From Bordetella petrii (GTDB lineage Bacteria; Pseudomonadota; Gammaproteobacteria; Burkholderiales; Burkholderiaceae_B), in assembly GCA_017745595.1 (NCBI GenBank), contig WMBV01000002.1:1-64000 (forward strand): 64,000 bases of DNA, read 5' to 3'. The position numbers were made by a program, and so were the translations under genes. Positions within the stretch are counted from its first letter, which is position 1, and each line of letters opens with the position of its first letter. Positions 27,643 through 36,436 of the stretch are shown one piece after another. The notes under the pieces were generated by a model. That model was not told where the DNA came from and searched no databases. It worked only from the letters and a program-made list of their open reading frames with translations.

Positions 27643-29010
27643 TCATGACTGCTTGGCAAACAAGGCATAGAAAAAGCCGTCATGCTCGGCCTGCGGTGTT
27701 GCGCCAATGGCAACAGGCAACAATTGGCCGGGCGCGTCCAGGCGCCGGGCATCGGGATGGCGCCGCGCGAAGGCCTCGGCCTGGCGGACGCCCTCGGCAG
27801 GGAACACCGAGCAGGTCACGTACAGCAGGCGCCCGCCCGGGGCCACGGTGCGCCACAGCGCGTCGACGATGCGGGCCTGCAGCGCCGCCGTGCGGGCCAC
27901 GTCGGGCGCGCGGCGCAGCCAGCGGATGTCCGGGTGGCGGCGCACGATGCCCGAGGCCGTGCAGGGCACGTCGGCCAGCACGGCATCGAACGGCCGGCCG
28001 TCCCACCAGGCATCCGGGTCGGCCGCGTCGGCGGCGGCCAGCGCGACCCGGCCGGAACGCAGGCCCAGCCGGTCGAGGTTCTGCCCGACCCGCGCCAGGC
28101 GCGCGGCATCGGCGTCGAGCGCCAGCAGGTCCAGGTCGGCCAATTCCAGCAAGTGGGCGGTCTTGCCGCCCGGCGCGGCGCAGGCATCCAGCACGCGCTC
28201 GCCGTCGCGCGGCGCCAGCAGGGGCGCCGCCAGCTGGGCGGCGGCGTCCTGCACCGACCACCAGCCCTCGGCGAAACCGGGCAATTGCGCCACCGGCCGG
28301 GCCTCGGCCAGCACCAGGCCGGCCGCGCCCACCGGCTCGGCGGCGATGCCGGCATCGAGCAGGGCCTGGCGCACCTGCTCGCGGCCGGCCCGCCGCGCAT
28401 TCACGCGCAGGGTCAGCGGCGCCGGCACGTTGGCGGCCTGCAGGATGGCCTGCCATTGGTCGGGATAAGCGCGGCTGAGCCGATCCACCCACCATTCGGG
28501 ATGGTTCCAGCGCGCCTCGGGCTGGGCGGCCACGGCGGCTTCCAGCGCGTCGTGCTCGCGCAGGAAACGGCGCAGGCAGGCGTTGAGCAGGCCCTTGTAC
28601 GCGGCCAGCTCCCGCTGGCCCGCCGTGGCGCCGACCGCCTGGTTGACCACCGTGTGAGGCGCGTAGACCGGCATGCCGGGCACTGGGGGGGCGGCGGCCT
28701 GCCCGGCGTCGCGCGGCCCCCGCAGCAGCGACAGCGCCACGCGCAGCAAGGCATCGAAGAGCGGGCCCGGCGAGCGCTGCACCAGGATGCGGCCGACGGC
28801 CGCGGCCCATCCCCATTGGCGCATGGCATGAAACGACACCGCCTGTGCGGCGGGACGCAGCGGCGCGGGCACGGCGGCCAGGGCGTCGGTCAGGGAACGG
28901 CCGTCGTCCACGGCGCGCAGGGCGCCGGCGGCGGCCAGCAATACGGCCGACAACGCCGGGCGGGGCGGTGCGGGAGCGGGAGAATCCGAAGCGGCGGAAG
29001 GCGCAGACAT
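27643..29010 (-). CDS. rsmB: 16S rRNA (cytosine(967)-C(5))-methyltransferase
   Basis: A 455-residue enzyme. An N-terminal NusB-like RNA-binding domain (about 15-170) precedes an m5C methyltransferase domain with SAM loop LDACAAPGGKTAHLLEL, the Cys of ADVPCTASGIVRRHPDIRW and the catalytic Cys of TCSVFPAEG. It methylates C967 of 16S rRNA. It heads the rsmB-DUF4390-ntrY-ntrX-trkA-trkH block. The start was chosen at MSAPSAASDS, with a frame open further upstream. Confidence 0.94.
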   Translation of the reverse strand: MSAPSAASDSPAPAPPRPALSAVLLAAAGALRAVDDGRSLTDALAAVPAPLRPAAQAVSFHAMRQWGWAAAVGRILVQRSPGPLFDALLRVALSLLRGPRDAGQAAAPPVPGMPVYAPHTVVNQAVGATAGQRELAAYKGLLNACLRRFLREHDALEAAVAAQPEARWNHPEWWVDRLSRAYPDQWQAILQAANVPAPLTLRVNARRAGREQVRQALLDAGIAAEPVGAAGLVLAEARPVAQLPGFAEGWWSVQDAAAQLAAPLLAPRDGERVLDACAAPGGKTAHLLELADLDLLALDADAARLARVGQNLDRLGLRSGRVALAAADAADPDAWWDGRPFDAVLADVPCTASGIVRRHPDIRWLRRAPDVARTAALQARIVDALWRTVAPGGRLLYVTCSVFPAEGVRQAEAFARRHPDARRLDAPGQLLPVAIGATPQAEHDGFFYALFAKQS

Positions 29011-29187
29011 GGGGAACACACAACAATGCAACCCCATTATGGTAGCCGCTGACTGGACGAATCCGCCGCGGCGGCTCAGACTGGGGGAATTTTCCGGCGC
29101 CTGCGCCCTTGCCGGCCCACCCTGCCATGACACTCGCCACCTTGCTTCTGTTCGCCGTGGCCGCGGACTATGTCATCCCGGATACCA

Positions 29188-29268
29188 GGTGTCTGACTCC
29201 CGTCAGGGTGTCAGACACCGACGCTCATGCCTCAGCGGTGTCAGGCACCCTGACGGGAGCCAGACACC
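29188..29268. repeat. REP-like hairpin pair, site 5
   Basis: Copy 1 (29188-29219) has arms GGTGTCTGAC and GTCAGACACC. Copy 2 (29237-29268) is inverted, with arms GGTGTCAGGC and GCCAGACACC. The 29011-29302 gap between rsmB and the sensor kinase holds nothing else that looks coding. Confidence 0.9.
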
Positions 29269-29302
29269 TGGCAAGACTGGCAAAACACCCGGCAGATACA
29301 AG

Positions 29303-30607
29303 TCACGAAAACCGCAGCAGGAAGCAGGTGCCGCGCCGCGCCCCTTCGCGCTCGGATTCGACCTGCAGGTGCCAGCCCTGCATGTCGCACACCCGCTTCG
29401 CGATGGCCAGCCCCAGGCCGCGCGGAAATCCGCCGCCGTTGTCGGGCGCCGGGGCCGGCGCGTCTTTCAGACGGCCGCTGTAGTAGCGCTGGAACACAAA
29501 GGGCAGCTCTTCGGCCTGGATGCCCTTGCCCGTGTCGCGCAGTTCCAGCGAGCCGTCGGCCGCCAATGCCGCGACCAGCTTGGCCGGCGCGGCGTGTTCG
29601 ATGGCGTTGCGCACCAGGTTGCGCAAGACAGTCAGCAAGGCGTAGCGGTCCAGCGTTTGGGCGGTGCCGGCCGGGATATGGTTGTAAAACAACAGCCCGG
29701 CGGCCTCGGCCTCGACCTCCAGCCCGCGCCACGCGTCGTCCATGCAGGTGGACAGGTCCACGAGCTCGGTGGGACGCGGCTGGTCGATGGCCAGCGAGCG
29801 GGCGCTTTCGAGCGAAGCGACGATGTGATCGACATTGGCGATGATGCGGGCCAGGCGCTGGCGGACATCGGGCGGCAGCGCCGCGTTCAGCAACATGACC
29901 TCGCTGTCGGAACGGATGGCCGCCAGGGGCGTGCGGGCTTCGTGGCTGAGATTGGCGGCGAATTCCCGCTCGCGGGCGATCGAGCGGTCGACCTGGTTCT
30001 GCACCCGGTTGAAGGCCTCCATCAAGCGGCCGGCTTCGTCGTCGCGCGTGACGGCCATGTCCGGGGAGCCCGGCGCCCAGTTCGACAGGCGCCCGGTCAG
30101 GTCCAGCAGCGGCCCGACCGCGATGCCGGCCACCCGGCGCGACAGCGCATAGGCGGCCATGATGCACAACGCGCCCATGCCCAGCACGATCAGGCCGAAA
30201 TCGCGCACCCGGGCTTCGTGATCGGTGGCGTCGTACAGCACGAACAGGCGCCCCCGCGGGGTATCGGCCACCATCACGTGCCAGGTTTCCGCGCCCGGCT
30301 CCAGCAGATGCAGCCCGGGCGACAAGCTGTTCAATTGCGCGGGCATGTCGTCTTGCACCGCGCCCTCGTGCAGCCAGGCCCGCATCGATCCGCCGAGTTC
30401 CCGCGCGCCCTGCGACGGCAGGAACTGCGGATCGGCCGCCACGTGCTGCGCCACCCGGCTCGCCTCGGTCGTCAATATCTGGTCGACCAGCCCGTCTTCC
30501 ATCTGGTCGAAGGTCAAATAGGCCAGCAGGGCCAGCGCGGCGACGAACACGGCCACCGCGCCGGTCAGTGCCCATACGACGCGCTGGGTCAGGGTGCCGC
30601 CTTTCAT
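29303..30607 (-). CDS. Sensor histidine kinase of a two-component system
   Basis: A 434-residue kinase. Transmembrane helices near 12-34 and 155-180 flank a periplasmic sensor region; HAMP, HisKA (NLSHEARTPLAAIRSD) and HATPase (NLVRNAIEHA, DTGKGI, GLGLAIAKRV) follow. Its ATG overlaps the response-regulator stop by 4 bp. It lies beside genes that resemble the Bordetella lipid A glucosamine locus, so control of surface charge is a reasonable but untested guess. Confidence 0.9.
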   Translation of the reverse strand: MKGGTLTQRVVWALTGAVAVFVAALALLAYLTFDQMEDGLVDQILTTEASRVAQHVAADPQFLPSQGARELGGSMRAWLHEGAVQDDMPAQLNSLSPGLHLLEPGAETWHVMVADTPRGRLFVLYDATDHEARVRDFGLIVLGMGALCIMAAYALSRRVAGIAVGPLLDLTGRLSNWAPGSPDMAVTRDDEAGRLMEAFNRVQNQVDRSIAREREFAANLSHEARTPLAAIRSDSEVMLLNAALPPDVRQRLARIIANVDHIVASLESARSLAIDQPRPTELVDLSTCMDDAWRGLEVEAEAAGLLFYNHIPAGTAQTLDRYALLTVLRNLVRNAIEHAAPAKLVAALAADGSLELRDTGKGIQAEELPFVFQRYYSGRLKDAPAPAPDNGGGFPRGLGLAIAKRVCDMQGWHLQVESEREGARRGTCFLLRFS

Positions 30608-31314
30608 GGCGCGGCCCCGGGCAAGATCAGGCGCCAGCCCACGCCGTGCACGGTTTCGATGCCGTCGAAACCCGCCTCGGCGAGCGACCGGCGCAGCAGG
30701 TGCACCTGGCCGCGCAAAGCGTCGGGCGACGGCGGCTCGTCGTCCCACAGCGCGGTTTCGAGCTCTTCGCGCGAGACGATCCGGCCGGGGTCGCGCAGCA
30801 GGGCCTCGACGATCAGGGCGGACTTGCGCGCCAGCCGCACCGGATGGCCGGCCACCGAAACAGCCCGCGTGCGCGAGTCGAACCGCAGCGGACCGAACTC
30901 GCGCACCACGTCCACGACGGCCCCCTGCGCGCGGTGAATCAGCGCAAGCAGGCGCGCCTGGACCTCGGCCAGGGCAAAAGGCTTGGTAAGGTAATCGTCG
31001 GCGCCCAGCCCGAAGCCGGTCAGCTTGTCGTCGAGCGTATCCCGCGCCGTCAGGATCAGCACGGGCACGGCCTGGCGCCGCTCGACCCGCAGGACGCGCA
31101 GCAACTGGTGGCCGTCGATGCCCGGCAGCCCCACGTCGAGCACGACGGCATCGAAGCGCTGGCCCTCGAGCAGCCGCAGCGCTGTCCGCCCGTCGTAGGC
31201 CACATCGGGAAGAAAGCCGCCCATTTCCAGGAACTGATAAAGATTGCCCGCGATGGTCAGATCGTCTTCGACGATCAGTACACGGTAATGGGCATCGGCA
31301 GAGACGGTGGTCAT
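30604..31314 (-). CDS. OmpR/PhoB-family response regulator
   Basis: A 236-residue regulator. The receiver has D60 in VVLDVGLP and Lys in YLTKPF. A winged-helix DNA-binding domain (about 140-232) contains RKSALIVEALLRDPGRIVSREEL. The ATG at 31314 (MTTVSADAHY) was preferred to 31374 because the extra 20 residues lack family similarity. It is the first gene of the regulator-kinase operon and starts 10 bp downstream of the stop of the deacetylase gene, so co-transcription with it is possible. Confidence 0.92.
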   Translation of the reverse strand: MTTVSADAHYRVLIVEDDLTIAGNLYQFLEMGGFLPDVAYDGRTALRLLEGQRFDAVVLDVGLPGIDGHQLLRVLRVERRQAVPVLILTARDTLDDKLTGFGLGADDYLTKPFALAEVQARLLALIHRAQGAVVDVVREFGPLRFDSRTRAVSVAGHPVRLARKSALIVEALLRDPGRIVSREELETALWDDEPPSPDALRGQVHLLRRSLAEAGFDGIETVHGVGWRLILPGAAP

Positions 31315-31324
31315 GGCGTGGTGG

Positions 31325-32236
31325 TCAGCCTGTGGCGCCCGGTTGAAATTCGTGGCCGGCACCATAGTACGCAACTGCGGCGGACCGCGCCACGCGCACG
31401 CCGTTCAGCCGCATCCAGTCGCCCAGCCCGGGGCACATGAGCACCTCGAATTCCGCGGCACGCTGCGCGGCCAGGGCGTCGCCCGCGCCCGGCGCGGCCG
31501 GATGGCACATCAGCAGATCGCCGTCGCGCGCATTGTTCAGCCACCGCTGCAGCAAGCCCGCATAATAGCGCCCCCCGCCGCGCAAACCATACACGCCCAG
31601 CAGCCGGCGATTGGTGCGCCAGCCTTCGCCGCGCGCCGCGCGGGCCACCGCGCCGGCGCCCAGGGCGCCGATCAGGCGGGCCTTGGCCGATTCGCGCAAG
31701 GGAATGCTCTCTTGCATGCCGGGGGCCGTATAGCGTATCCACGGCGCGCGCCGGCCGTAGCGCTGCCGCAGCAAGCGCAAGACACCCGGCAACACGCCCG
31801 GCAATTGATGCACATGCTGGTGCCCGTCGACAAAATCGGGAGCCCGCCCCATGACCGCCTCGAAAGCGTCGAGCTGGCGGACCACTTGCGCGTACACCCA
31901 GGCCGGATCCAGCCGGCCCGCATAGGCCCGCGCCAGCAACGCCGGCAAGGGCATTACCGGCATCTGCAGCGGCGCGCCCAGGGCTTCGGTCAGGTTCAAG
32001 TGCACGCCCAGGTCCAGGTCCAGCCCTAGCAGGCCGGGGCCATGGGCGGCAAAGCTGGGGCCCTGGGCCAGGCAACTGGCGGCGCTCAGCCGCCCCAGCC
32101 CGGCCAGGCGCATCATGCCGGCATCGATTTCCGCATTCATGCCAAAATCATCGCCGCACACCACGATGCGTTTCCACCAACCGCCGGCGGTGCCCTGCCC
32201 GCGGCCCTTGTTCTCGTTGCCCCGTTCGCCATGCAC
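31325..32236 (-). CDS. YdjC/ChbG/HpnK-family polysaccharide or lipid deacetylase, LgmC-like
   Basis: A deacetylase-fold protein. The metal-site motif VCGDDFGMN comes early and DGHQHVHQLP later. In Bordetella, LgmC deacetylates undecaprenyl-phosphate-GlcNAc to GlcN before transfer to lipid A. The start is uncertain: no ATG precedes KRIVVCGDDFG at a sensible distance. A GTG at 32236 is used here and would overlap the first codons of the divergent gtrA-like gene; a GTG at 32164 trims the first strand. It sits next to GtrA-, ArnT- and ArnC-like genes, the same four functions as lgmABCD. Confidence 0.78.
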   Translation of the reverse strand: MHGERGNENKGRGQGTAGGWWKRIVVCGDDFGMNAEIDAGMMRLAGLGRLSAASCLAQGPSFAAHGPGLLGLDLDLGVHLNLTEALGAPLQMPVMPLPALLARAYAGRLDPAWVYAQVVRQLDAFEAVMGRAPDFVDGHQHVHQLPGVLPGVLRLLRQRYGRRAPWIRYTAPGMQESIPLRESAKARLIGALGAGAVARAARGEGWRTNRRLLGVYGLRGGGRYYAGLLQRWLNNARDGDLLMCHPAAPGAGDALAAQRAAEFEVLMCPGLGDWMRLNGVRVARSAAVAYYGAGHEFQPGATG

Positions 32237-32626
32237 GCCCTGATCAAACAAATTGGCTGGTTCATCGCCGTAGGGTGCGCGGCCGCGGCGACGCACTGGA
32301 TCGTTGCCGTGGGCTGCGTGGAACTGCTGGGCATGCCGCCCCTGGCCGCCAATGCCGCGGGCTGGCTGGTGGCATTCGTCGTATCGTTCGGCGGTCATTA
32401 TCGGCTTACCTTCCGTCATCTCGCATCACGCTGGACCATCGCCGCGCGCCGCTTTTTCCTGGTGTCGGCGTGCGGATTCATGTTGAACGAAGCGTCGTAC
32501 GCGTGGCTATTGCACACAACCCGCCTGCGCTACGACGTCCTGTTGGGCCTGATCCTGCTGGGGCTGGCCGTGCTTACTTTCCTGGCCAGCCGGCTGTGGG
32601 CGTTTCGCCGCAAACCCGCTGCATGA
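32231..32626 (+). CDS. GtrA-family membrane protein, LgmD-like flippase candidate
   Basis: A 131-residue protein with four predicted transmembrane helices (about 5-25, 35-55, 72-92, 102-122) and the GtrA landmarks GWLVAFVVSFGGHYRLTF and FLASRLWAF. GtrA proteins are proposed to flip undecaprenyl-phosphate-linked sugars to the periplasm. It is the only rightward gene of the group. It diverges from the deacetylase gene at its 5' end and overlaps the 3' end of the ArnT-like gene by 53 bp on the opposite strand. Confidence 0.82.
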   Translation: MHALIKQIGWFIAVGCAAAATHWIVAVGCVELLGMPPLAANAAGWLVAFVVSFGGHYRLTFRHLASRWTIAARRFFLVSACGFMLNEASYAWLLHTTRLRYDVLLGLILLGLAVLTFLASRLWAFRRKPAA

Positions 32627-34166
32627 ACGCCGCGTCGGTATCGACGCGCCAGACGCGATAATGGGCGTCGGAAAAATGCGCCGGCAGTCCCTGCAAAACC
32701 CGAAAACGCGTTCCGTCATCGACGCCGCCCCAGATCCAGAACCGGCTGCCCGGCGCCGCGCACAGGCGCGCCGCCAGTTCGCCGCGCGGCACCAGCACGC
32801 GCGCGGCGGTTTCGGGTCGGAACTGGCCCGCGTCGTAAAGTTCCTTGCGCCAGTTATCCCGCAGCGGGATTTCGGGGTTGTCCCAGTCGTCGACGACCCA
32901 GGCGGGCCGGCGCGCGCCGGTATAGAAACCCAGGTCGAACGGATACGAATGCAGGGTGACCAGCGTATCGGCGGGACCCATTTCCGCCGCGATCTGGCGG
33001 CCCAGCGGCTGCGCGCTGCGCCGCGGGTTCGCGGCAAAGACCCCCACCAAGACGATGCACAGGCCGGCCGACACCGCGGCGCATATCGCCACCAGGCGAC
33101 GCTGGCGCCGGATATCGCCGCGCTGCATGGCGGCGTGCACCACCTCGGCCAGCAGCACGGCCAGGGGGGGCAGCGCGGGCACCACATAACCGATCAGCTT
33201 GGAACTGGGAAGGGAGAAAAAGCCCAGCACCACGGCCGCCCACACGGCCATCAGGCTGCGCAGGCCATGCGGATCATTTGCGGCCCAGAAAGTCTTGCGC
33301 AAGATTCCGCCGCCCCACAGCGACCAGGGCAGCGCCAGCCCCACCACCACCGGCAGGTAGAACCAGAACGGCTGCACATTGTTGAAGCCCGACTGCGCGA
33401 ACCGTTCGAAATGCTGGTACACGAAGAAGTAGTGGAAGAAGCCCGGAAAACGTTGCTGCATGACCCAGAACCAGGGCACGGCCACCGCCGCGAACACCAG
33501 CAGGGCGGACGGCCGCAGCAACACCGCATAACCGCGCCAGCGGCGCGTCAGCAGCAGCCATAGGCACAGCGAGCCGCCCGGCAGCACCAGCCCGATCAAG
33601 CCCTTGGCCAGCACCGCCAGCGCGGCCAGCGCGGCGGCGGCCAACGACATGGCCCGGTACGCGCGGCCGGTTTCGGCGCGCAGCACCGCATCGGCGCCCG
33701 CCAGCACACACAGCGTGATCAGGCCCGCCACCAGCATGTCGGTATTGGCGAACTGGGCGCCGCCGTAATAAAACGGCATGGTGCCCAGGATGACCGCGGC
33801 CAGGGTGGCCGTCGCGGCATCGCGGTAGTGCCGGACGAAGGCATACAAGGCGGCCAGCGCGCCCCACGCCGCCAGCCACGACGGCACGCGCGCGGCCCAT
33901 TCGTTCAGGCCGAACAGCGAAAAGCAAAGCTCGGCCAGCCAGTAGTACAGCGGCGGCTTATGGAAATACGGCATGCCGTCGAGCAGAGGCACCGCATGCG
34001 AACCGCTGCGCAGCATTTCCCAGGCCACGCCCGCATAGCGGCCTTCGTCGGGCAACGTCAGCACGCGCGCCCAGGCCAGCCAGCCCAGCCACACGCCCAG
34101 GGCAAGCAATAGCCGTCCCGGTGCGGGCACCCAATCCCACACCTTGCGTTCGCCGGAAACCGTCAT
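32574..34166 (-). CDS. ArnT-like lipid A glycosyltransferase (GT39/GT83), LgmB-like
   Basis: A 530-residue polytopic membrane glycosyltransferase with about twelve transmembrane segments. The first periplasmic loop has acidic residues PDEGRYAGVAWEM, with the PYFHKPPLYYWL motif after it. These are hallmarks of ArnT, which moves an amino sugar from undecaprenyl phosphate to lipid A phosphate. In Bordetella the homologue LgmB transfers glucosamine. Such a modification lowers negative surface charge and raises resistance to cationic peptides. It follows the ArnC-like gene with a 4-bp overlap. Confidence 0.88.
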   Translation of the reverse strand: MTVSGERKVWDWVPAPGRLLLALGVWLGWLAWARVLTLPDEGRYAGVAWEMLRSGSHAVPLLDGMPYFHKPPLYYWLAELCFSLFGLNEWAARVPSWLAAWGALAALYAFVRHYRDAATATLAAVILGTMPFYYGGAQFANTDMLVAGLITLCVLAGADAVLRAETGRAYRAMSLAAAALAALAVLAKGLIGLVLPGGSLCLWLLLTRRWRGYAVLLRPSALLVFAAVAVPWFWVMQQRFPGFFHYFFVYQHFERFAQSGFNNVQPFWFYLPVVVGLALPWSLWGGGILRKTFWAANDPHGLRSLMAVWAAVVLGFFSLPSSKLIGYVVPALPPLAVLLAEVVHAAMQRGDIRRQRRLVAICAAVSAGLCIVLVGVFAANPRRSAQPLGRQIAAEMGPADTLVTLHSYPFDLGFYTGARRPAWVVDDWDNPEIPLRDNWRKELYDAGQFRPETAARVLVPRGELAARLCAAPGSRFWIWGGVDDGTRFRVLQGLPAHFSDAHYRVWRVDTDAAFMQRVCGETPTAGWPGK

Positions 34167-35242
34167 GGCCGCGTCCGCTTGCTGTGGGCGCGCCGGGCCC
34201 GCCCGCGCCGCTGGCGCGTCACGAACAGCGGCCGGCCCTTGACCTCGTGGAAAATGCGGGCCACATATTCGCCAACCACGCCGAGCGAAATCAGGTTGAT
34301 GCCGGCAAAGAACAGCAGCGCGGTCATGATGGTGGTCCAGCCCGACACGCGGTTGCCGCTGATCAGGTAGGCCAGCACCAGATATCCCCCATACGCGAAC
34401 GACATGAGCGAAAACGCGCAGCCCAGCAGGCTGACCATGCGCAGCGGCCAGGTGGTGAACGCGGTCAGGCCATCCAGCGCCAGGCGCAGCAGCCGCCGCG
34501 CGCTGTAGCGGCTGGCCCCATGGCCGCGGGCGGCGGGCATATAAGGCAACGCTTCGGTCCGGAAGCCCACCCAGGCATACAGGCCCTTCATGAAACGCGT
34601 GCGCTCGGGCAGCGCGATCAGGGCATCGACCACGCGCCGGTCCATCAGGCGAAAATCGCCCGCATGGGCCGGCACTTGAACCCCCTGGGCGCCGCTGAGC
34701 AGGCGGTAGAACCCCCGCGCGCCAACGCGCTTGAACCAGGGCTCGTCGTCGCGGTGCTCGCGCACCGCGTAGACCATTTCCGCGCCGGCGCGCCAGCGCT
34801 GCAGCATAGTGCGGATCAGCGTCGGCGGATGCTGCAGGTCGGCGTCCAGGCAGACCACGACATCGCCGTCGGCCGCCTCGAAGCCCGCCGACAACGCCGC
34901 CTCTTTACCGAAGTTGCGCGACAGCTGCACATACCGCATGCCGTCGACGGCGGTCCATTCGGTCATCAGTTCGGGCGTGGCGTCGGTGCTGCCATCGTCC
35001 ACCACGATGATTTCCCACTGCGTGCACAGGGCTTCTACCTGGGCTTTCAAGGAAGGCAATAACAGACGCAGGTTTTCGTACTCGTTCAGGCACGGGACCA
35101 CGCAGCTGAGGTAGACGTCGCCGAACGGCGCCGCGTCGCCGGTCAGTGTGTGCAGCGGCGCGGCCGTGCGCCGGAACAGCGGATCGGGCAGGGGTTGGGG
35201 CAGGGCAGGCGCCATGGCCTCTGCCCGGGATTCAATAGACAT
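34163..35242 (-). CDS. GT2 undecaprenyl-phosphate glycosyltransferase (ArnC/GtrB-like), LgmA-like
   Basis: A 359-residue protein. The GT2 domain (about 45-255) contains IIVVDDGSTDAT and the metal-site CLDADLQHPPTL. Two C-terminal transmembrane helices (about 265-330) anchor it, and the last stretch is basic. It should charge undecaprenyl phosphate with a sugar at the inner face of the membrane. Together with the ArnT-like, deacetylase and GtrA-like genes it matches LgmA (GlcNAc donor formation). It is the first gene of the leftward pair. Confidence 0.88.
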   Translation of the reverse strand: MSIESRAEAMAPALPQPLPDPLFRRTAAPLHTLTGDAAPFGDVYLSCVVPCLNEYENLRLLLPSLKAQVEALCTQWEIIVVDDGSTDATPELMTEWTAVDGMRYVQLSRNFGKEAALSAGFEAADGDVVVCLDADLQHPPTLIRTMLQRWRAGAEMVYAVREHRDDEPWFKRVGARGFYRLLSGAQGVQVPAHAGDFRLMDRRVVDALIALPERTRFMKGLYAWVGFRTEALPYMPAARGHGASRYSARRLLRLALDGLTAFTTWPLRMVSLLGCAFSLMSFAYGGYLVLAYLISGNRVSGWTTIMTALLFFAGINLISLGVVGEYVARIFHEVKGRPLFVTRQRRGRARRAHSKRTRP

Positions 35243-35268
35243 ATATCAGACTTGCAGAACGAGAGCGC

Positions 35269-35862
35269 TTAGTGTGCGCGGCCGTGCGTCGAATTTTCGT
35301 TGAGCCGCGCAAAAAACCGGATCAACGCAATCCAGCCGCGGTAGGCAAGGTGGCCCCACGCCATGCACCAGACCGAGATCACGGCCGCGCCGACCATGTC
35401 CAGCGGCCAATGGATGCCGACGAAGACGCGCGCCCAGGCCACCAGCAGCCCCAGGACCGCCAGCACGGCCGCCAGCCCCCATTGCCTGCGGGCAGCGATG
35501 ACGGCGGCCAGCGTCCAGACGAACAGGGCGTGCGAACTCGGCATCGAGTTATTGGCGGCATGGGCGACCAGAGCGGGGCCGTAGCCCGCCGCGAAAGGCC
35601 GCGGATGATAGGCGTAGGCGCCGATCGCGAGTTCGGTCAGCCGTGCGCCGATACAGGCGACGAAAATCATGATGGCGGCAGCGCCATCCCGCCTGCGGAT
35701 CAGGTACCAAAGCGTCAGGGCGGCCGCAATGTAGACGGGCCATTCGGCGAGCCGCGTCGCCGCCCACACCCAGACGAGCGCGCTGTCCGCGCTGCCGCGC
35801 AGCAGCTCGAAGGCGGCGACATTCCAGTTTTCCAGGGCTTCGAACAAGCTGTGCATGGGCAT
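35269..35862 (-). CDS. PAP2-superfamily membrane phosphatase
   Basis: A 197-residue protein with about five transmembrane helices. The PAP2 motifs are YHPRP (the upstream Lys of the KX6RP motif is not seen), PSSHALF and ARVFVGIHWPLDM. Such enzymes dephosphorylate undecaprenyl pyrophosphate or lipid A. Adjacency to lipid A modification genes fits either role. Its last codons lie across a 15-bp sequence that recurs upstream of its start. Two in-frame ATG codons (35862, 35856) are equally plausible starts. Confidence 0.82.
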   Translation of the reverse strand: MPMHSLFEALENWNVAAFELLRGSADSALVWVWAATRLAEWPVYIAAALTLWYLIRRRDGAAAIMIFVACIGARLTELAIGAYAYHPRPFAAGYGPALVAHAANNSMPSSHALFVWTLAAVIAARRQWGLAAVLAVLGLLVAWARVFVGIHWPLDMVGAAVISVWCMAWGHLAYRGWIALIRFFARLNENSTHGRAH

Positions 35863-35897
35863 GGCGCAGTATGCACAGCGACGCGTCGAATTTTCGT
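35286..35897. repeat. 15-bp direct repeats flanking the PAP2 gene
   Basis: GCGTCGAATTTTCGT occurs at 35286-35300 (inside the 3' end of the PAP2 gene) and again at 35883-35897 (just upstream of its start, inside a sulfate-permease remnant). The enclosed unit is nearly the whole PAP2 gene. This could be a footprint of recombination or insertion at microhomology. No transposase is present. Confidence 0.8.
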
Positions 35898-36266
35898 CGA
35901 ATTCACCGGACTCATCAACGCGCTGGCCATCCTGATCTTCCTGGCGCAACAGCCGGAGCCGACCGATGCGCCCTATACCCCACGCGCCGGTATATCGTGC
36001 GCGGCCAGGTGTTCTTTGCGTCGTCCGAATCGCTGGTGTCGGAATTCGACTTCAAAGAGGGCGTGAAAACGGCCATTCTCGACCTGTCGCATGCGCACTT
36101 CTGGGACATCACGGCAATCGAATCGCTGGACCGGATCGTGCACAAGTTCCGCCGCAATGGCATCGAGGTCAGCCTGCAGGGCTTGAACCGCGCGTCGGTA
36201 ACCCTGGTCGAGAAATACGCGCGGCACGACAAGCCCGGCGCACAGGCCGCCGAGCCGGGGCACTGA
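35881..36266 (+). pseudogene. SulP-family anion permease remnant with STAS domain
   Basis: Two pieces in different frames. The first (about 35881-35965) reads EFTGLINALAILIFLAQQPE, a membrane segment typical of SulP transporters. The second (about 35985-36266) reads VRGQVFFASSESLVSEFDF through DITAIESLDRIVHKF, a STAS domain as found at SulP C termini. The several hundred residues normally between them are missing, and there is no start or complete reading frame. It is best explained as a permease gene destroyed by internal deletion and frameshift next to the PAP2 gene. Confidence 0.7.
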
Positions 36267-36436
36267 GGCTATGCTTGCATCTTCGCGGACGATCAGGGTC
36301 CGGGCTATGGGCCACCATCCTGCGCAGATCCGACAACCCGAATCCGGCGATGATCCATGGCCCGCATACTGACGGCCCTGTCGCCGGCGGCTGACCATGC
36401 CGGAACGACAGCGTTTTCAAGCCGCCCGAACCGCCC

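Noticed and set aside
12190-29302. CRISPR array from the repeated GTGTCTGAC units
   Set aside because: Units are paired inverted hairpins at dispersed sites without regular unique spacers, and no cas genes are present.
32237-32419. Longer start for the deacetylase gene
   Set aside because: The upstream extension would run through the coding region of the gtrA-like gene and has no deacetylase similarity.
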